DNA of 64,000 bases from Bradyrhizobium erythrophlei (GCF_900129425.1 NZ_LT670817.1:372001-436000); one strand, 5' to 3'. Shown: positions 33,091 through 42,214, numbered from the stretch's first letter. Notes: generated from the letters alone by a model not told the origin. Numbers and translations are program-made.

Positions 33091-34734
33091 CTACCAGTTG
33101 CGAAATTTGTTGGGTGGGTCGTACAGATTGCCGGACCACTGCATCAGATCCTCGATCGATCGGGCGGCAAGCATGCTGCGATGCGCATCCAGCGGGTTAA
33201 TCCCAAGATCCTCTGGCCGGCGGATAATCTTCCGCTTGCGGAGCTTATCGACCATCTTGCGGTCGCGTCGACGGCCCACGTCGGTGAAGCCCGCGATGCC
33301 GCGGATAGCTTGCTCGCGCTCCTCGGTGGTGCGGCAGAGAAGCAGATTCGCGATGCCTTCCTCGCTGACGATGTGGGTCACGTCGTCGCCATAGATCATG
33401 ACGGGTGCCAGATCGAGCTTGAATTTCTCGGCGAGCTCGAGGCTATCCAGCTTCTCGACAAAGACCGGCACCATCTTCTCGCTGAAGGTCTCGACCAGCT
33501 GGACCACCAGTTTGCGGCCACGCATAACCTGCGGATGTCCGTCGACGGCCTCACGTCCGGCCTTGAGCCAGGGCTCGCTCGGGTGGCGGCGGCCATGGGC
33601 GTCCGAACCCATGTTGGGTGCGCCGCCAAAGCCGGCGATGCGGTCCGCCGTCACAGTTGAGCTGTTGCCATCGAGATCGATCTGCAACGTGGACCCAATG
33701 AACAGATCGGCCGCGTAGAGCCCTGCAAGCTGGCAGTACGTCCGACTGGAGGCCATTGAGCCGTCCCGCCCGGTGAAGTAGATGTCTGACCGTGCGCGCA
33801 TATAGGCATCCATGCCAACCTCCGAACCGAAGCTGTGGATCTGTTTGACCCAGCCCGACTCGATCGCGGGAATGAGTGTCGGATGCGGGTTAAGGGCCCA
33901 ATGCGTGGCGATCTTGCCCTTGAGCCCGAGCTTTTCCGCGTAGGTAGGGAGCAGCAGCTCGATCGCGGCGGTGTTGAAACCAATGCCATGGTTCAACCGC
34001 TTGATCCCGTATTCTGCGTAGATGCCCTTGATGGCCATCATTGCTGCCAGGATTTGTGTTTCGGTGATGCTGGCCGGGTCACGAGTGAAGAGTGGCTCGA
34101 CGTAGAAAGGCTTCGGCGCCGCCACCAAAAAATCCACGCGGTCGCCCGGAATGTCTACGCGCGGCAGCTTGTCCACGATCTCATTGACCTGGGCGATGAC
34201 GATGCCTCCCTTGAAGGCAGTCGCTTCGATGACGGAAGGAGAGTCCTCCGTATTCGGACCCATGTACAAATTGCCCTGGCGGTCGGCGCTGCGGGCTACG
34301 CTCAGCGCAACGTGAGGCGTAAGGTCGACGAAGTAGCGGGCGAATAACTCGATGTAGGTGTGGATCGCGCCGAGCTCGATCTTTCCAGACTTCAGGGCAC
34401 GTGGCACTGCGTGGCTTTGCGGCCCGGAAAAGGAATAATCGAGCTTCTTTGCAATGCCTTTCTCGAAGAGGTCGATGTGCTCGGGCAGCACGATACCGGA
34501 CTGCACGACGTGCAAATCGTGCAGCACTTTCGGATCGGCTTTGGCCAGACAGGCAGCCAGAAAGTCCGCTTGCTTCTGGTTGTCACCTTCGAGGCAGATT
34601 CGATCTTTGGGCCGGATCACCGCTTCGAGCAGTGCGGTCGCGTTGTCTGGTGCGACGATCTTTCCATCTGCGAATTTTCTCCCCGCCGCGAGACGTTCTT
34701 CGCGGACTCGCTGCTCGCTTTGCCAATCAGCCAT
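33091..34734 (-). CDS. mdcA: Malonate decarboxylase alpha subunit, acetyl-ACP:malonate ACP transferase
   Basis: A 547-residue CoA-transferase-like subunit that exchanges acetyl for malonyl on MdcC. Recognisable blocks include RICLEGDNQKQADFLAACLA, DLHVVQSGIVLPEHIDLFEK, LNPHPTLIPAIESGWVKQIH, FGSEVGMDAYMRARSDIYFT and the C-terminal SMLAARSIEDLMQWSGNLYD. It is the first gene of an operon reading A-C-D-E-G-B-H. ATG 34734 begins MADWQSEQRVREERL. No mdcR regulator or MdcF/MdcL-MdcM transporter flanks it, so control and malonate uptake are unexplained locally. Confidence 0.95.
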   Translation of the reverse strand: MADWQSEQRVREERLAAGRKFADGKIVAPDNATALLEAVIRPKDRICLEGDNQKQADFLAACLAKADPKVLHDLHVVQSGIVLPEHIDLFEKGIAKKLDYSFSGPQSHAVPRALKSGKIELGAIHTYIELFARYFVDLTPHVALSVARSADRQGNLYMGPNTEDSPSVIEATAFKGGIVIAQVNEIVDKLPRVDIPGDRVDFLVAAPKPFYVEPLFTRDPASITETQILAAMMAIKGIYAEYGIKRLNHGIGFNTAAIELLLPTYAEKLGLKGKIATHWALNPHPTLIPAIESGWVKQIHSFGSEVGMDAYMRARSDIYFTGRDGSMASSRTYCQLAGLYAADLFIGSTLQIDLDGNSSTVTADRIAGFGGAPNMGSDAHGRRHPSEPWLKAGREAVDGHPQVMRGRKLVVQLVETFSEKMVPVFVEKLDSLELAEKFKLDLAPVMIYGDDVTHIVSEEGIANLLLCRTTEEREQAIRGIAGFTDVGRRRDRKMVDKLRKRKIIRRPEDLGINPLDAHRSMLAARSIEDLMQWSGNLYDPPNKFRNW

Positions 34735-35082
34735 GTCGTTCAGCTCCCGTAGATGTTGACCTGCAGGCTAGCCAAGGGATAGCCACTCGAGGCTGGTGAC
34801 TGTGAGGGTGGCGGCCGGGATGCTGTTCCCGCTGCTCTCGGCCATTCCGCCAGATCGGGTCGTCCACGACGCTGCAGTCCGTGAGCAGAATGGGCGCGAC
34901 AACGGAGCGCAGAAACGCAGTACCAATGATGCCGAGCGTACAGACTGCGATTGTTGATTGGGACGATAAACTAAACACGCGCGGAATGGAGAACCATTAA
35001 ATTGAAATTTAGAAACTTCACCTCGAATGAGGTGCGAAGAATCCAAGAGCAACTCGCGGCGGTCGCCGTTATCAAGGCATGC

Positions 35083-35145
35083 GTCGTTGCGTACGTCCCG
35101 GGTCTACCCGGGCGCCAAGATCATCGAACCCGACTGACCGTTAAG
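35083..35145 (+). pseudogene. Truncated copy of the 3' end of the gene at 27209-27364
   Basis: A fragment covering roughly the last 20 codons and stop of the small gene on the far side of the mdc operon, with about six substitutions and a two-base gap. It has no start codon or ribosome-binding site in frame. It ends with the same GACTGACCGTTAAG as the left copy. Confidence 0.72.
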
Positions 35146-35170
35146 TAGTAAGTCGGGAATCCGCGCAGGG

Positions 35171-35235
35171 CGGATCATGATCCGCCGTTATGAATCGACA
35201 AGATGGCGGGTTACGCCTTCGGCTCCAACCCGCCC
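35171..35235. repeat. Dispersed repeat family D, copy 1
   Basis: It begins with the palindrome CGGATCATGATCCG, then GTTATGAATCGACAAGATGG and CGGGTTACGCCTTCGGCT. The copy at 41101-41153 shares the palindrome and AATCGACAAGATG, then GGGTTACGCCTTCG. The GGGTTACGCCTTCGGC part is also the arm of the element at 56399-56476. Confidence 0.7.
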
Positions 35236-35387
35236 CACGCTCTGGGATCAACGACAAATAGCTGCCGCAATCCAGTCATTGGCGGCGCCAATCTTGATGG
35301 TGTTGTACGGCGCCATGTAATCGGCGTCACGAACGCTACCAAGTTTCGCGAGCGCATTTAGGGTGGGCAAGTCCGCCGCGCCTATGT

Positions 35388-35633
35388 CTAGTTCTCAACA
35401 GGCAAGGCCGTTGAGCCGCCAAACTTGGACGGATCGTTGTAGCTAGGTGTGTCGTGGTAGTGATCCGCAGGCGGAGGCGCTGCGTCGTAGGCCCAGCCCG
35501 GAACGGCGTAGCCCGGGAACCTTTGGCTGGGACGAACGATGACGTGATGTCGCCGGATCGTGTGATGCACAGGCGCAGCGCTTGCGGAAGCACCTGAGAT
35601 CATCAACAGGCTCAAGGCCAAAAAGGCACGCAT
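35388..35633 (-). CDS. Small exported hypothetical protein
   Basis: An 81-residue protein with a good signal peptide (MRAFLALSLLMISGASASAA, cleavage after ASA or SAA). A His/Pro/Tyr-rich mature part (HHTIRRHHVIVRPSQRFPGY, WAYDAAPPPADHYHD) follows. The abundance of histidines would allow metal binding, but no family is recognised. The start at 35633 is set by the signal peptide; the frame extends to 35708 without support. It is transcribed alone, as far as can be seen. Confidence 0.6.
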   Translation of the reverse strand: MRAFLALSLLMISGASASAAPVHHTIRRHHVIVRPSQRFPGYAVPGWAYDAAPPPADHYHDTPSYNDPSKFGGSTALPVEN

Positions 35634-35859
35634 CGCATTTGCTCCAATCAACTTGTCAGGTGGCGAATGGTCCGGCCTGCGCGCGGCGGCTGGGACGCGG
35701 CCGATCAAATGCGTTCGGGCGGCCGTCTCCTAAAGGGGGCACCGGCCTCACCTTCGTTCAAATCGGCAAGATCATGCGCGCATGTCCACCGCGCCTGCGA
35801 TATCCGCTACGGGTTGTGTGTCACGAGCATCGCCAGGCGCGAATCCGGCAGGCCGGGAC

Positions 35860-36087
35860 TCACCAAACACGAAATACCGTTCGCGTTCCGCTTTGTTGCT
35901 GGAGCGCGCGGGCAAGCTGGTCTCCGGCAGCCGTGAGCTGACCACTGGCGTCGAGCCAGCCACGATCGGTTGCGAGGCGTGACACCTCATCCACGTTGCC
36001 GCCGTCGGACAGCATCTGCGTAAACCCCAAAACGACACTCAAGTCATCTGGAGCGGCTACATTCTTATGATCGAAAGGCTCTTGCAT
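35860..36087 (-). CDS. Small hypothetical protein
   Basis: A predicted 75-residue cytoplasmic protein starting MQEPFDHKNVAAPDDLSVVL, then GFTQMLSDGGNVDEVSRLAT and QLTAAGDQLARALQQQSG. It looks helical, with a possible winged-helix-like C-terminus (LATDRGWLDASGQLTAAGDQ), but this is only an impression. GAGGAAAATC gives a ribosome-binding site before ATG 36087; ATG 36099 is an alternative. No function is assigned. Confidence 0.5.
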   Translation of the reverse strand: MQEPFDHKNVAAPDDLSVVLGFTQMLSDGGNVDEVSRLATDRGWLDASGQLTAAGDQLARALQQQSGTRTVFRVW

Positions 36088-36099
36088 GATTTTCCTCAT

Positions 36100-36607
36100 T
36101 CACCCGAGATCCGCGACGTCCGCCGCTTCAGAGCGGGCCATTCCTGTTAGCGGAACAAGCTATAAAGTTGTGGCCATCGCCACTGGTGACATCATGACTG
36201 CTAGATCGTTTCGCGAACGCAGACGGCAATGCCATTGCCGTAATTTCATGATTGTCTCGTTTGTTCTGCGGGCATTGTTTGGATAAGAGACAACCGCACC
36301 GTCGCCATTAAAATTTTCTTTAAGCGCGATGGAAGGCACCAGGCGGTGCGGCGGTTTGGCATTGACAGCGCGCTGATCGGCATCGTTCTTTTCTGCACTG
36401 ATGCCACAGCAATCGGCTGCTTCGGACCAGGTTTCAAAAGTCCTGGCCGCTGCGGCCACAAACTCCTCTTAAAGCCAAGTTTGCCTTCTCTCATTTGATA
36501 TGGGACACCCGTTTGCCGAGCAGGTGCCAGTGAGCTCGCATGTCGGCGATCAGGTTTTAACGTGACCTGGTGTCGGATAGTGTGCGCACCATCAACAGGG
36601 GAGTGAC
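36100..36607. other. Intergenic region without supported genes
   Basis: About 500 bases, AT-richer than its surroundings. A minus-strand frame at 36160-36459 has no recognisable similarity and no ribosome-binding site. The ribosome-binding site of the downstream sugar dehydrogenase (GGGGAG) is at the right end. Nothing else is seen. Confidence 0.5.
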
Positions 36608-37918
36608 ATGAGCTTGTCCGGTATTTTTGCTCAAATAGTCGCGCTGATCGGCGCCGCCGCGCTGCGGTGGCGCCGGCTGCAGGGCGTCGCGCCTGAGCCC
36701 GCGTGGGGCAACGCACCGGTGGTCCCGGCGGCGAAGCCGCAAGGAAGCATCCCGACACTCAAGATGCCGACGGCCAGGGGGTGGAGCGACGGGCAGAAGC
36801 CAGTGGCGGCGCCGGGCCTCAAGGTCAATGCGTTTGCGACCGGTCTGAAACATCCGCGCTGGATCGACGTGCTGCCCAATGGCGACGTCCTCGTTGCCGA
36901 GTCGAACCAGGTCGCCGGACCGACCCGGAGTGTGTTCAGCTACGCGATGCAGGCGACGATGCGACGTGCCGCCGCCCTGGGCGAAAGCGCAAACCGCATC
37001 ACCTTGCTCCGCGACGCCAATGGCGACGGCGTCGCCGAACAGCGCAAAATTTTCATGGAAGGACTGAACCAGCCGTTCGGCATGGCGCTGTTGGGCGACA
37101 CGTTCTATGTCGGCAATACCGACGGCGTGGTGGCCTTCCCTTATGTATCGGGCGCGGACCGCATCAACGCCCCGGGGCGGAAGCTCACCACCTTCAAGCC
37201 CGGCGGGCACTGGACGCGGAGCCTGCTGGCGAGCGCCGATGGCCGGAAACTCTTTGCCGGGGTCGGTTCGTCCAGCAATATTGCCGAGAACGGCATGGCC
37301 GAAGAGGACGGCCGGGCTGCGATCTACGAGATCGATCTGGTTGATGGCGGCAGCCGCATCTTTGCGAGCGGCCTGCGCAACGCGGTGGGCATGGCATGGG
37401 AGCCACGGACCGGCGTGCTCTGGACGGTGGTCAACGAGCGCGACGGTCTGGGCGACGAGACACCTCCCGACTATCTGACCTCGGTCCGCGACGGGGGGTT
37501 CTACGGCTGGCCCTATTGTTACTGGGGGCAGACGGTGGACGATCGGGTACCGCAGGATCCGGCCGCGGTCGCAAGAGCCATTACGCCGGACTACGCGCTG
37601 GGCGGGCACACGGCGTCGCTGGGTCTATGCTGGCTGCCGGCAGGAACGCTTCCGGGCTTTCCCGACGGCATGGCGATCGGGCAGCACGGCTCCTGGAATC
37701 GCAGCACGCTGAGCGGCTACAAGGTCGTCTTCGTGCCGTTCGCTAACGGCCGCCCGGCCGGACCGCCACGGGATATTCTGTCCGGGTTCCTCGCACCGGA
37801 CGAACGGGAGTCTTATGGACGGCCGGTTGGAGTAACACTCGGTCCCGACGGCTCCGTTCTGGTGGCGGACGATGTTGGCGATGTGATCTGGCGCGTAACG
37901 GGCGAGCGGCCGGGCTGA
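36608..37918 (+). CDS. PQQ-type sugar dehydrogenase (sorbosone/glucose dehydrogenase-like beta-propeller)
   Basis: A 436-residue protein with an N-terminal hydrophobic stretch (SGIFAQIVALIGAAAL), probably a signal or anchor, and a six-bladed quinoprotein propeller. Typical features are KVNAFATGLKHPRWIDVLPN, GDVLVAESN, GLNQPFGMAL, FASGLRNAVGMAWEP, DYLTSVRDGGFYGWPYCYWG, IGQHGSWNRS and LVADDVGDVIWRV. Members of this family (L-sorbosone and soluble glucose dehydrogenases) oxidise sugars in the periplasm with PQQ. The substrate is not determinable. AGGGGAGTGAC precedes the ATG. No PQQ synthesis genes are in the window. Confidence 0.88.
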   Translation: MSLSGIFAQIVALIGAAALRWRRLQGVAPEPAWGNAPVVPAAKPQGSIPTLKMPTARGWSDGQKPVAAPGLKVNAFATGLKHPRWIDVLPNGDVLVAESNQVAGPTRSVFSYAMQATMRRAAALGESANRITLLRDANGDGVAEQRKIFMEGLNQPFGMALLGDTFYVGNTDGVVAFPYVSGADRINAPGRKLTTFKPGGHWTRSLLASADGRKLFAGVGSSSNIAENGMAEEDGRAAIYEIDLVDGGSRIFASGLRNAVGMAWEPRTGVLWTVVNERDGLGDETPPDYLTSVRDGGFYGWPYCYWGQTVDDRVPQDPAAVARAITPDYALGGHTASLGLCWLPAGTLPGFPDGMAIGQHGSWNRSTLSGYKVVFVPFANGRPAGPPRDILSGFLAPDERESYGRPVGVTLGPDGSVLVADDVGDVIWRVTGERPG

Positions 37919-38091
37919 GCTAGCCCGAGCCTCCGGCAACGTATATCCGCGGCGTACGCATATGCTTGTTAATCCCATCTCCCCCAACGCTTGAGGCACG
38001 TGCGTGGATCTGTCTGTCTTGGGTGAGATGGAATTTACCCACAGTTCAGACTGAAGCCGGTGTCCTTGCAGACCGCCTTAATAAATGAGCT

Positions 38092-38391
38092 TCATGAAAC
38101 AGCGTCTTTAGCGACCTTCAGCGCTGACGCCTTGACCGACTTGCTGGCGGGCTTGGCGGCGAATTCCATAGGCTCTTTCGTGAAAGGATTTACCCCGCTG
38201 CGGGCTTCGGTCGCAGGCTTGTTCACGATCGACATCTTGACGAAGCCGGGAATGACGAACTCGCCGGATTCGTTCAGCTCCTTATAGCCTACAGTCGCCA
38301 TCTGCTCGACGACGGCCTTTACGTCTCCCTTCGACAGCTGCGTTCCCTCTGCAATAGCATCGATCAACTGGTTCTTGGTCATCCTAGCCAT
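38092..38391 (-). CDS. HU family DNA-binding protein
   Basis: A 99-residue histone-like protein. It begins MARMTKNQLIDAIAEGTQLS, with VVEQMATVGYKELNESGEFV and IPGFVKMSI, and a DNA-binding arm around EARSGVNPFTKEPMEF. The Lys/Ala-rich tail (AAKPASKSVKASALKVAKDA) is longer than in E. coli HU and resembles alphaproteobacterial accessory HU proteins. It is not the usual housekeeping locus, so this is probably an extra copy carried in the accessory region. Confidence 0.9.
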   Translation of the reverse strand: MARMTKNQLIDAIAEGTQLSKGDVKAVVEQMATVGYKELNESGEFVIPGFVKMSIVNKPATEARSGVNPFTKEPMEFAAKPASKSVKASALKVAKDAVS

Positions 38392-38651
38392 GATGGATTC
38401 CTTTGTGGACGGAACGATTTAAAGCGCATGAGCTACGCGGGTGCGTCACTCCGTTTGAACGCGGCAAAGCCACGCAACTCGCTTCTCGTTCATGCCTATG
38501 GTCATGAAGTCACCGGGCTTAAAACCCATCGAAGCCCAAAACGCAAGGACCAGTTCGACGTGTGTTCCATCACTGGCTGTTATTCATGATCGAGCCCGAT
38601 CAGGCTTTCGCTTCGCCCAGGTCGATGGCTGTTGACAATCCTGTTCGCGGT

Positions 38652-39209
38652 TCACCGGTGCCCGTACTCCGTGAAAACGTAATCTTTCGCCTGCACTGTC
38701 GTGTGGCAGGCGAACCCACACTTGGCATCGTTCGCCTGTGGCGGCTTATCACTTAAAGTGCCGGGCCTGAACGTATCGGATGCGGCGTCGTACTCGAACT
38801 CAGCATATCCCCACCCGCCGCTGTCGGCGAACCTCTTGCTGTCCTTCACCATGAAATCAACGTCATGCTGAATCCCTGGCACCATTGGCTGACCGGGGTA
38901 CGTCTCCTGTTTTTTCGGGATCCAATGGATTTTCGCCATCCTGGCCCCGTCCGGGAAAGGCTTGCCGTTGCCGGGCACGCCCTCCTTGTAGGCGTCGATC
39001 ATTGCGGGATTCCCCATGATCACAGCGATCTTGCCTCCGTTCTCACTGACGGCAATGACTGGCCAACCTTCGTAACCTCTGAAGTCAGCGAACGCGAGCC
39101 CGCCCGGGACTTGCAGAGTGTACTTGTCCTGCGCGGAAATGGCCCTGCCGCCCAGGACGGCGACCACCGCTGCAATGATTGAAATCGCTGAGAAAGCAGT
39201 TCTCTTCAT
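38652..39209 (-). CDS. Cytochrome P460 family protein
   Basis: A 185-residue exported c-type haem protein. The signal peptide is MKRTAFSAISIIAAVVAVLG through ISA; the mature part has FADFRGYEGWPVIAVSENGG and FPDGARMAKIHWIPKK. The haem motif is CGFACH (Cys164, Cys168, His169) near the C-terminus, followed by VQAKDYVFTEYG, as in cytochrome P460 and cytochrome c'-beta proteins. Characterised P460 enzymes oxidise hydroxylamine; others bind NO. The role here is unknown and no nitrification genes are seen. The gene is monocistronic. Confidence 0.9.
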   Translation of the reverse strand: MKRTAFSAISIIAAVVAVLGGRAISAQDKYTLQVPGGLAFADFRGYEGWPVIAVSENGGKIAVIMGNPAMIDAYKEGVPGNGKPFPDGARMAKIHWIPKKQETYPGQPMVPGIQHDVDFMVKDSKRFADSGGWGYAEFEYDAASDTFRPGTLSDKPPQANDAKCGFACHTTVQAKDYVFTEYGHR

Positions 39210-39497
39210 GACTCTCTCCCGTGCTTGGTGTTTATCGGTCGGGTCCCTTCAACCGGTGCCGGTCAGTGCGTGTGCGATATAGTTTAAAGTTGGTTCGTAC
39301 TTGAAAGGCCGGACATCACCCGCCGGCCGCGACGCCAGGCTATTATTTCACGCGAAATTCTCACAATCCATGGGGCTCGGCTAAAAATTAAGCGAGGCTC
39401 CACTGACCGAACATAGCGCTCGCCCATCTCCCGTGAACAGAGATCGGCAGCATCGGTCGCCATGTCTCAAAAGTGCCAAAGCGCGACGTCGACCTGA

Positions 39498-40829
39498 TCA
39501 TGATTTGACCGGTTGAGCGACTGGGATCGTAAACTGAAACAGAGCACCTTGGGGTTCTATCCGGCTCGCCCACAGCCGTCCTCCGTGGTCCTCGATGATC
39601 GACCGGCAGATCGACAGGCCCATGCCCATGCCGTTGGGCTTGGTCGTGTAAAAAGGTGCAAACAGACGCTCCAGGCTCTCTGCGGAGAACCCCGGACCGC
39701 TGTCCCGCACCGCGACGCCAACACCTTCCGATGCGATCAGCTCTGTGGTGACATCCAGTTTGCGCTCGCCCCCGGCCAAATCGCTCATCGCCTGTATGGA
39801 GTTGATCATCAAGTTGAGGATCACTTGTTGGAGTTGGACTCGATCTCCTCGAATGTGTGGCAGGCACTCTGCCAACTCCATCCGCGCGGTGACGCCATTC
39901 TTCATCACCTCGCTCCGGATCAGGCCAACAACCTCAAGGATCGCGCCGTTGATATCCAGCTTTTCCATCCGCGGCGCGTGCTTCTTTACGAGGCCATGAA
40001 TCCGGTCGATCACGTCGGAGGCTCGCATGACATCCTCGATCACGTGCTCAACGGATCGTTTTGCTTCGTCAATTTCAGGCGGGCTTCTCATGAGCCAACC
40101 CAAGCTGGCACTTCCGTACGTCGCCGCTGCGCTCAACGGCTGCTTGAGTTCATGGGCAATCGAGGCTGTGAGCTGTCCCATGGTCGCTACGCGGTTCGCG
40201 TGTGCCAGCTCGTTCTGGACCTCTCGATATTCCCGCTCGCGGCGGGTAATCTGTAAGGCAATGGCAGCTTCTGCAGCGAAGTCCGTGACTAATTCAATCT
40301 GCTTGTCCGTGAACGGCTGTACGCGCGTCCGGCCCACAACAAACACGCCGATTACCTTCTCGTCCTTGACCATCGGGATGAACAGGACCGTCCGAAAGCC
40401 CCACACGTTGACCGTGGTCAGAAGGTAAGGGTCGTCGCCCCGTCGATAGAGTTCATGTGCTGTCTGGTCGGGGATGTGGACTGGCGACCGGCTTGCAGCT
40501 AACTGACCTACAAAACTGCTATGTTCCAAAAGCTCAGGCCACGGCCAATTACCTGTTGCCGCAACCAGACGAAGGCCTGCTTGCTCGCTGAGGCGTAAAC
40601 TGCCCACTTCGGCTTGGCAGAGGCACCTGGCGCTCTCGAGAATCGTGTCGAATATGGGCTGCAAATCGTGCGGGGAGTTGGCTATGGCGCGTAGAACTTC
40701 AGAGATGGCTGCCCGATGCCGAGTGACCTCAGTCAGCTCATCTTGCAGCTTTGAGCGGGCCGACGCAGGGAGTCGAGGGCGCTTTCGGCGGGTTTTCTGG
40801 TTCAGGCGGGGCTGCTTCATTTTTGGCAT
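39498..40829 (-). CDS. GAF-domain sensor histidine kinase
   Basis: A 443-residue soluble kinase. An N-terminal basic stretch (RRKRPRLPASARSK) is followed by a GAF domain (about 55-200, with VEVGSLRLSEQAG-like sequence and GFRTVLFIPMVKDEKVIGVF), a coiled-coil (REREYREVQNELAHANRVAT), HisKA with His226 in SIAHELKQPLSAA, and HATPase motifs VILNLMINSIQAM, VRDSGPGF and GMGMGLSICRSI. It is similar in plan to the kinase at 21402-22700. No receiver gene is adjacent. The ATG at 40829 is chosen; the TTG at 40835 is less likely. Confidence 0.92.
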   Translation of the reverse strand: MPKMKQPRLNQKTRRKRPRLPASARSKLQDELTEVTRHRAAISEVLRAIANSPHDLQPIFDTILESARCLCQAEVGSLRLSEQAGLRLVAATGNWPWPELLEHSSFVGQLAASRSPVHIPDQTAHELYRRGDDPYLLTTVNVWGFRTVLFIPMVKDEKVIGVFVVGRTRVQPFTDKQIELVTDFAAEAAIALQITRREREYREVQNELAHANRVATMGQLTASIAHELKQPLSAAATYGSASLGWLMRSPPEIDEAKRSVEHVIEDVMRASDVIDRIHGLVKKHAPRMEKLDINGAILEVVGLIRSEVMKNGVTARMELAECLPHIRGDRVQLQQVILNLMINSIQAMSDLAGGERKLDVTTELIASEGVGVAVRDSGPGFSAESLERLFAPFYTTKPNGMGMGLSICRSIIEDHGGRLWASRIEPQGALFQFTIPVAQPVKS

Positions 40830-40932
40830 TGCCAAGCCGTCTCAAGCAAACCCTCTCAGCATAGCTATTCTGAGCACCCAAACAAGGGAATGGATAGGCG
40901 AAGTCTGCTCGGGGTCAATCGCGTCGTTTTTA

Positions 40933-41080
40933 GTCTCTGCCAGCCACTTCCGGTCTAACCCATCAACGGAGATCATCAGGCCGTTGCTGTTAGCGCGGTT
41001 GGCGCAAGAAGCGAAAGATCGCGAGAAATGCAAAGGCAACATAGCCAAGTGGCAAAAGCACCTTCTGCCTCGCAACGACG
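40933..41080 (+). repeat. Partial copy of composite repeat, segment 1
   Basis: It begins GTCTCTGCCAGCCACTTCCG and contains CGCAAGAAGCGAAAGATCGC. The same segment opens the larger composite element at 43797, in the same orientation, with roughly 75-80 percent identity by eye. In both copies it reads as a remnant of longer dispersed sequence, with no intact gene. Confidence 0.8.
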
Positions 41081-41100
41081 ACGGAAAATAGCGCGTGGAG

Positions 41101-41153
41101 CGGATCATGATCCGCGTTACGAATCGACAAGATGCCGGGTTACGCCTTCGCTC
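41101..41153. repeat. Dispersed repeat family D, copy 2
   Basis: It begins CGGATCATGATCCG, then GTTACGAATCGACAAGATGC and CGGGTTACGCCTTCG. It matches 35171-35235 closely. It directly follows the partial composite-repeat copy ending near 41080. Confidence 0.7.
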
Positions 41154-41253
41154 ATTTTTGATCGAGGGCCGTTTTCGCAGAATTGCAGGAGCTTCGAAAT
41201 GGAGATGGTGACAGGTTTCGAGCCTGTACGGAGCTTCGCCTCAGTAGATTTAC

Positions 41254-41436
41254 CTAATTTGCGCTTATAGGGTGTGCGGCAACACGCTTGATAAAAACGT
41301 GATGGCAGCTTGGGCACTGGAATAAGTGTGTTTCGAAGCACTCGTCTTTCGGCGAAACAAGCGCGAGCTTCGTGCGACTCCCGCAGCGCTTGCACGCGGG
41401 CCGTTCTATCGCTTTTGCAATCGGGAGAGATGCCAA
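41254..41436 (-). CDS. Small zinc-ribbon-like protein
   Basis: A predicted protein of up to 60 residues with two CxxC pairs (ACKRCGS and QCPSCHH) about 25 residues apart, as in zinc ribbons. It ends VFIKRVAAHPISAN. The only obvious in-frame starts are TTG 41436 or another weak start, so the N-terminus is uncertain. Similar two-knuckle small proteins are common in Bradyrhizobium and of unknown function. It lies between a partial composite repeat and the DUF6894 gene. Confidence 0.45.
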   Translation of the reverse strand: MASLPIAKAIERPACKRCGSRTKLALVSPKDECFETHLFQCPSCHHVFIKRVAAHPISAN

Positions 41437-41824
41437 GACAGTCCCCGAAGGGACCGGGATAGAGCCCCAAGTCCCCGCTGTATGACCGCCCCCATGCCGT
41501 CACAGAGCCTAAACGGGAGGTGCTCTAGTGTCTGTTCGGTTTCTGACTCAAGTACGCGAAAATTCTTGGTTGCGAGAGCAAACCGACTCGTCCGATCGTG
41601 ATTTTTATTCTCAGCGGAAGCGCGAAATTCTCAATCGGAAGAATTCGACATTAGCGACATCGTAACGATGCGTGAGTTCAGACGTATCATCGTCACGTGA
41701 CAGGTCGTGCAGCCGATGCGCAAAGGGGTCAGGTCGTGGTCACGATTGCGTCCTAAAATCGCCCAACACCTCAATCAAATGTTCTTATGCAAGAACAACT
41801 CAGGCCTTTGGGGGGACTGATTTC
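41437..41824. other. Intergenic region without supported genes
   Basis: About 390 bases, AT-richer than average, with no gene or strong hairpin seen. The open frame upstream of the DUF6894 gene (from 41672) has no family similarity before MPLYFFDF and is treated as non-coding. Confidence 0.45.
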
Positions 41825-42160
41825 ATGCCGCTCTATTTTTTTGACTTCATCGATGGCGAACTTGTTGGTCGAGACCAATACGGGACGAAGTTGCCGGACG
41901 TTGAGACGGCAGCCCGGGAGGCGGTCGCTGCTCTGGCGAATATTTCGAAGGATGTGCGCAAACGGCATCGCGACCGCGTCTTAGGCCTGAATGTGAGAGG
42001 TCAGAGCGGTGAGACGGTTCTCAATGTGAGCCTCACGCTGGAAGTGAAGTGGTTTCCTGACGAACAAATTGAATGCGACCAGGAGCTTGCCGGGCCGATG
42101 AACCCGGCAGTGCTGTCAGAGCAGACCCGTTCACGCACGTCGCTTGCGCCAGAGAACTGA
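41825..42160 (+). CDS. DUF6894-type small protein
   Basis: A 111-residue protein starting MPLYFFDFIDGELVGRDQYG, then LPDVETAAREAVAALANISK and GLNVRGQSGETVLNVSLTLE. The N-terminal FDxxDG/GxxLPD pattern followed by an A-rich helix matches a family of small proteins very abundant in rhizobia (DUF6894, as I recall it). Function unknown. Here the C-terminus runs on to ARQRTDR-like sequence, NPAVLSEQTRSRTSLAPEN, somewhat longer than typical. The ATG at 41825 is set by the family start. Confidence 0.7.
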   Translation: MPLYFFDFIDGELVGRDQYGTKLPDVETAAREAVAALANISKDVRKRHRDRVLGLNVRGQSGETVLNVSLTLEVKWFPDEQIECDQELAGPMNPAVLSEQTRSRTSLAPEN

Positions 42161-42214
42161 TCGTCACAGTACCCAGACCCGACTTCCCTGCCTCATAAAC
42201 ACGACGGAAATTTG

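Larger units (their letters stand above)
34735..35387. other. Intergenic region upstream of mdcA with gene remnants and repeats
   Basis: About 650 bases with no intact gene. It must hold the mdc promoter on the minus strand, but no clear promoter was identified. It contains the truncated gene-end copy at 35083-35145 and a GGATCATGATCC-centred repeat (35171-35235). A short minus-strand frame at 34727-34978 has no recognisable similarity and is not called. Confidence 0.55.

Noticed and set aside
34727..34978. 83-codon minus-strand frame upstream of mdcA
   Set aside because: It overlaps the mdcA start, shows no family resemblance and lacks a ribosome-binding site.
36160..36459. 99-codon minus-strand frame
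   Set aside because: No ribosome-binding site and no recognisable domain; region is AT-richer intergenic sequence.
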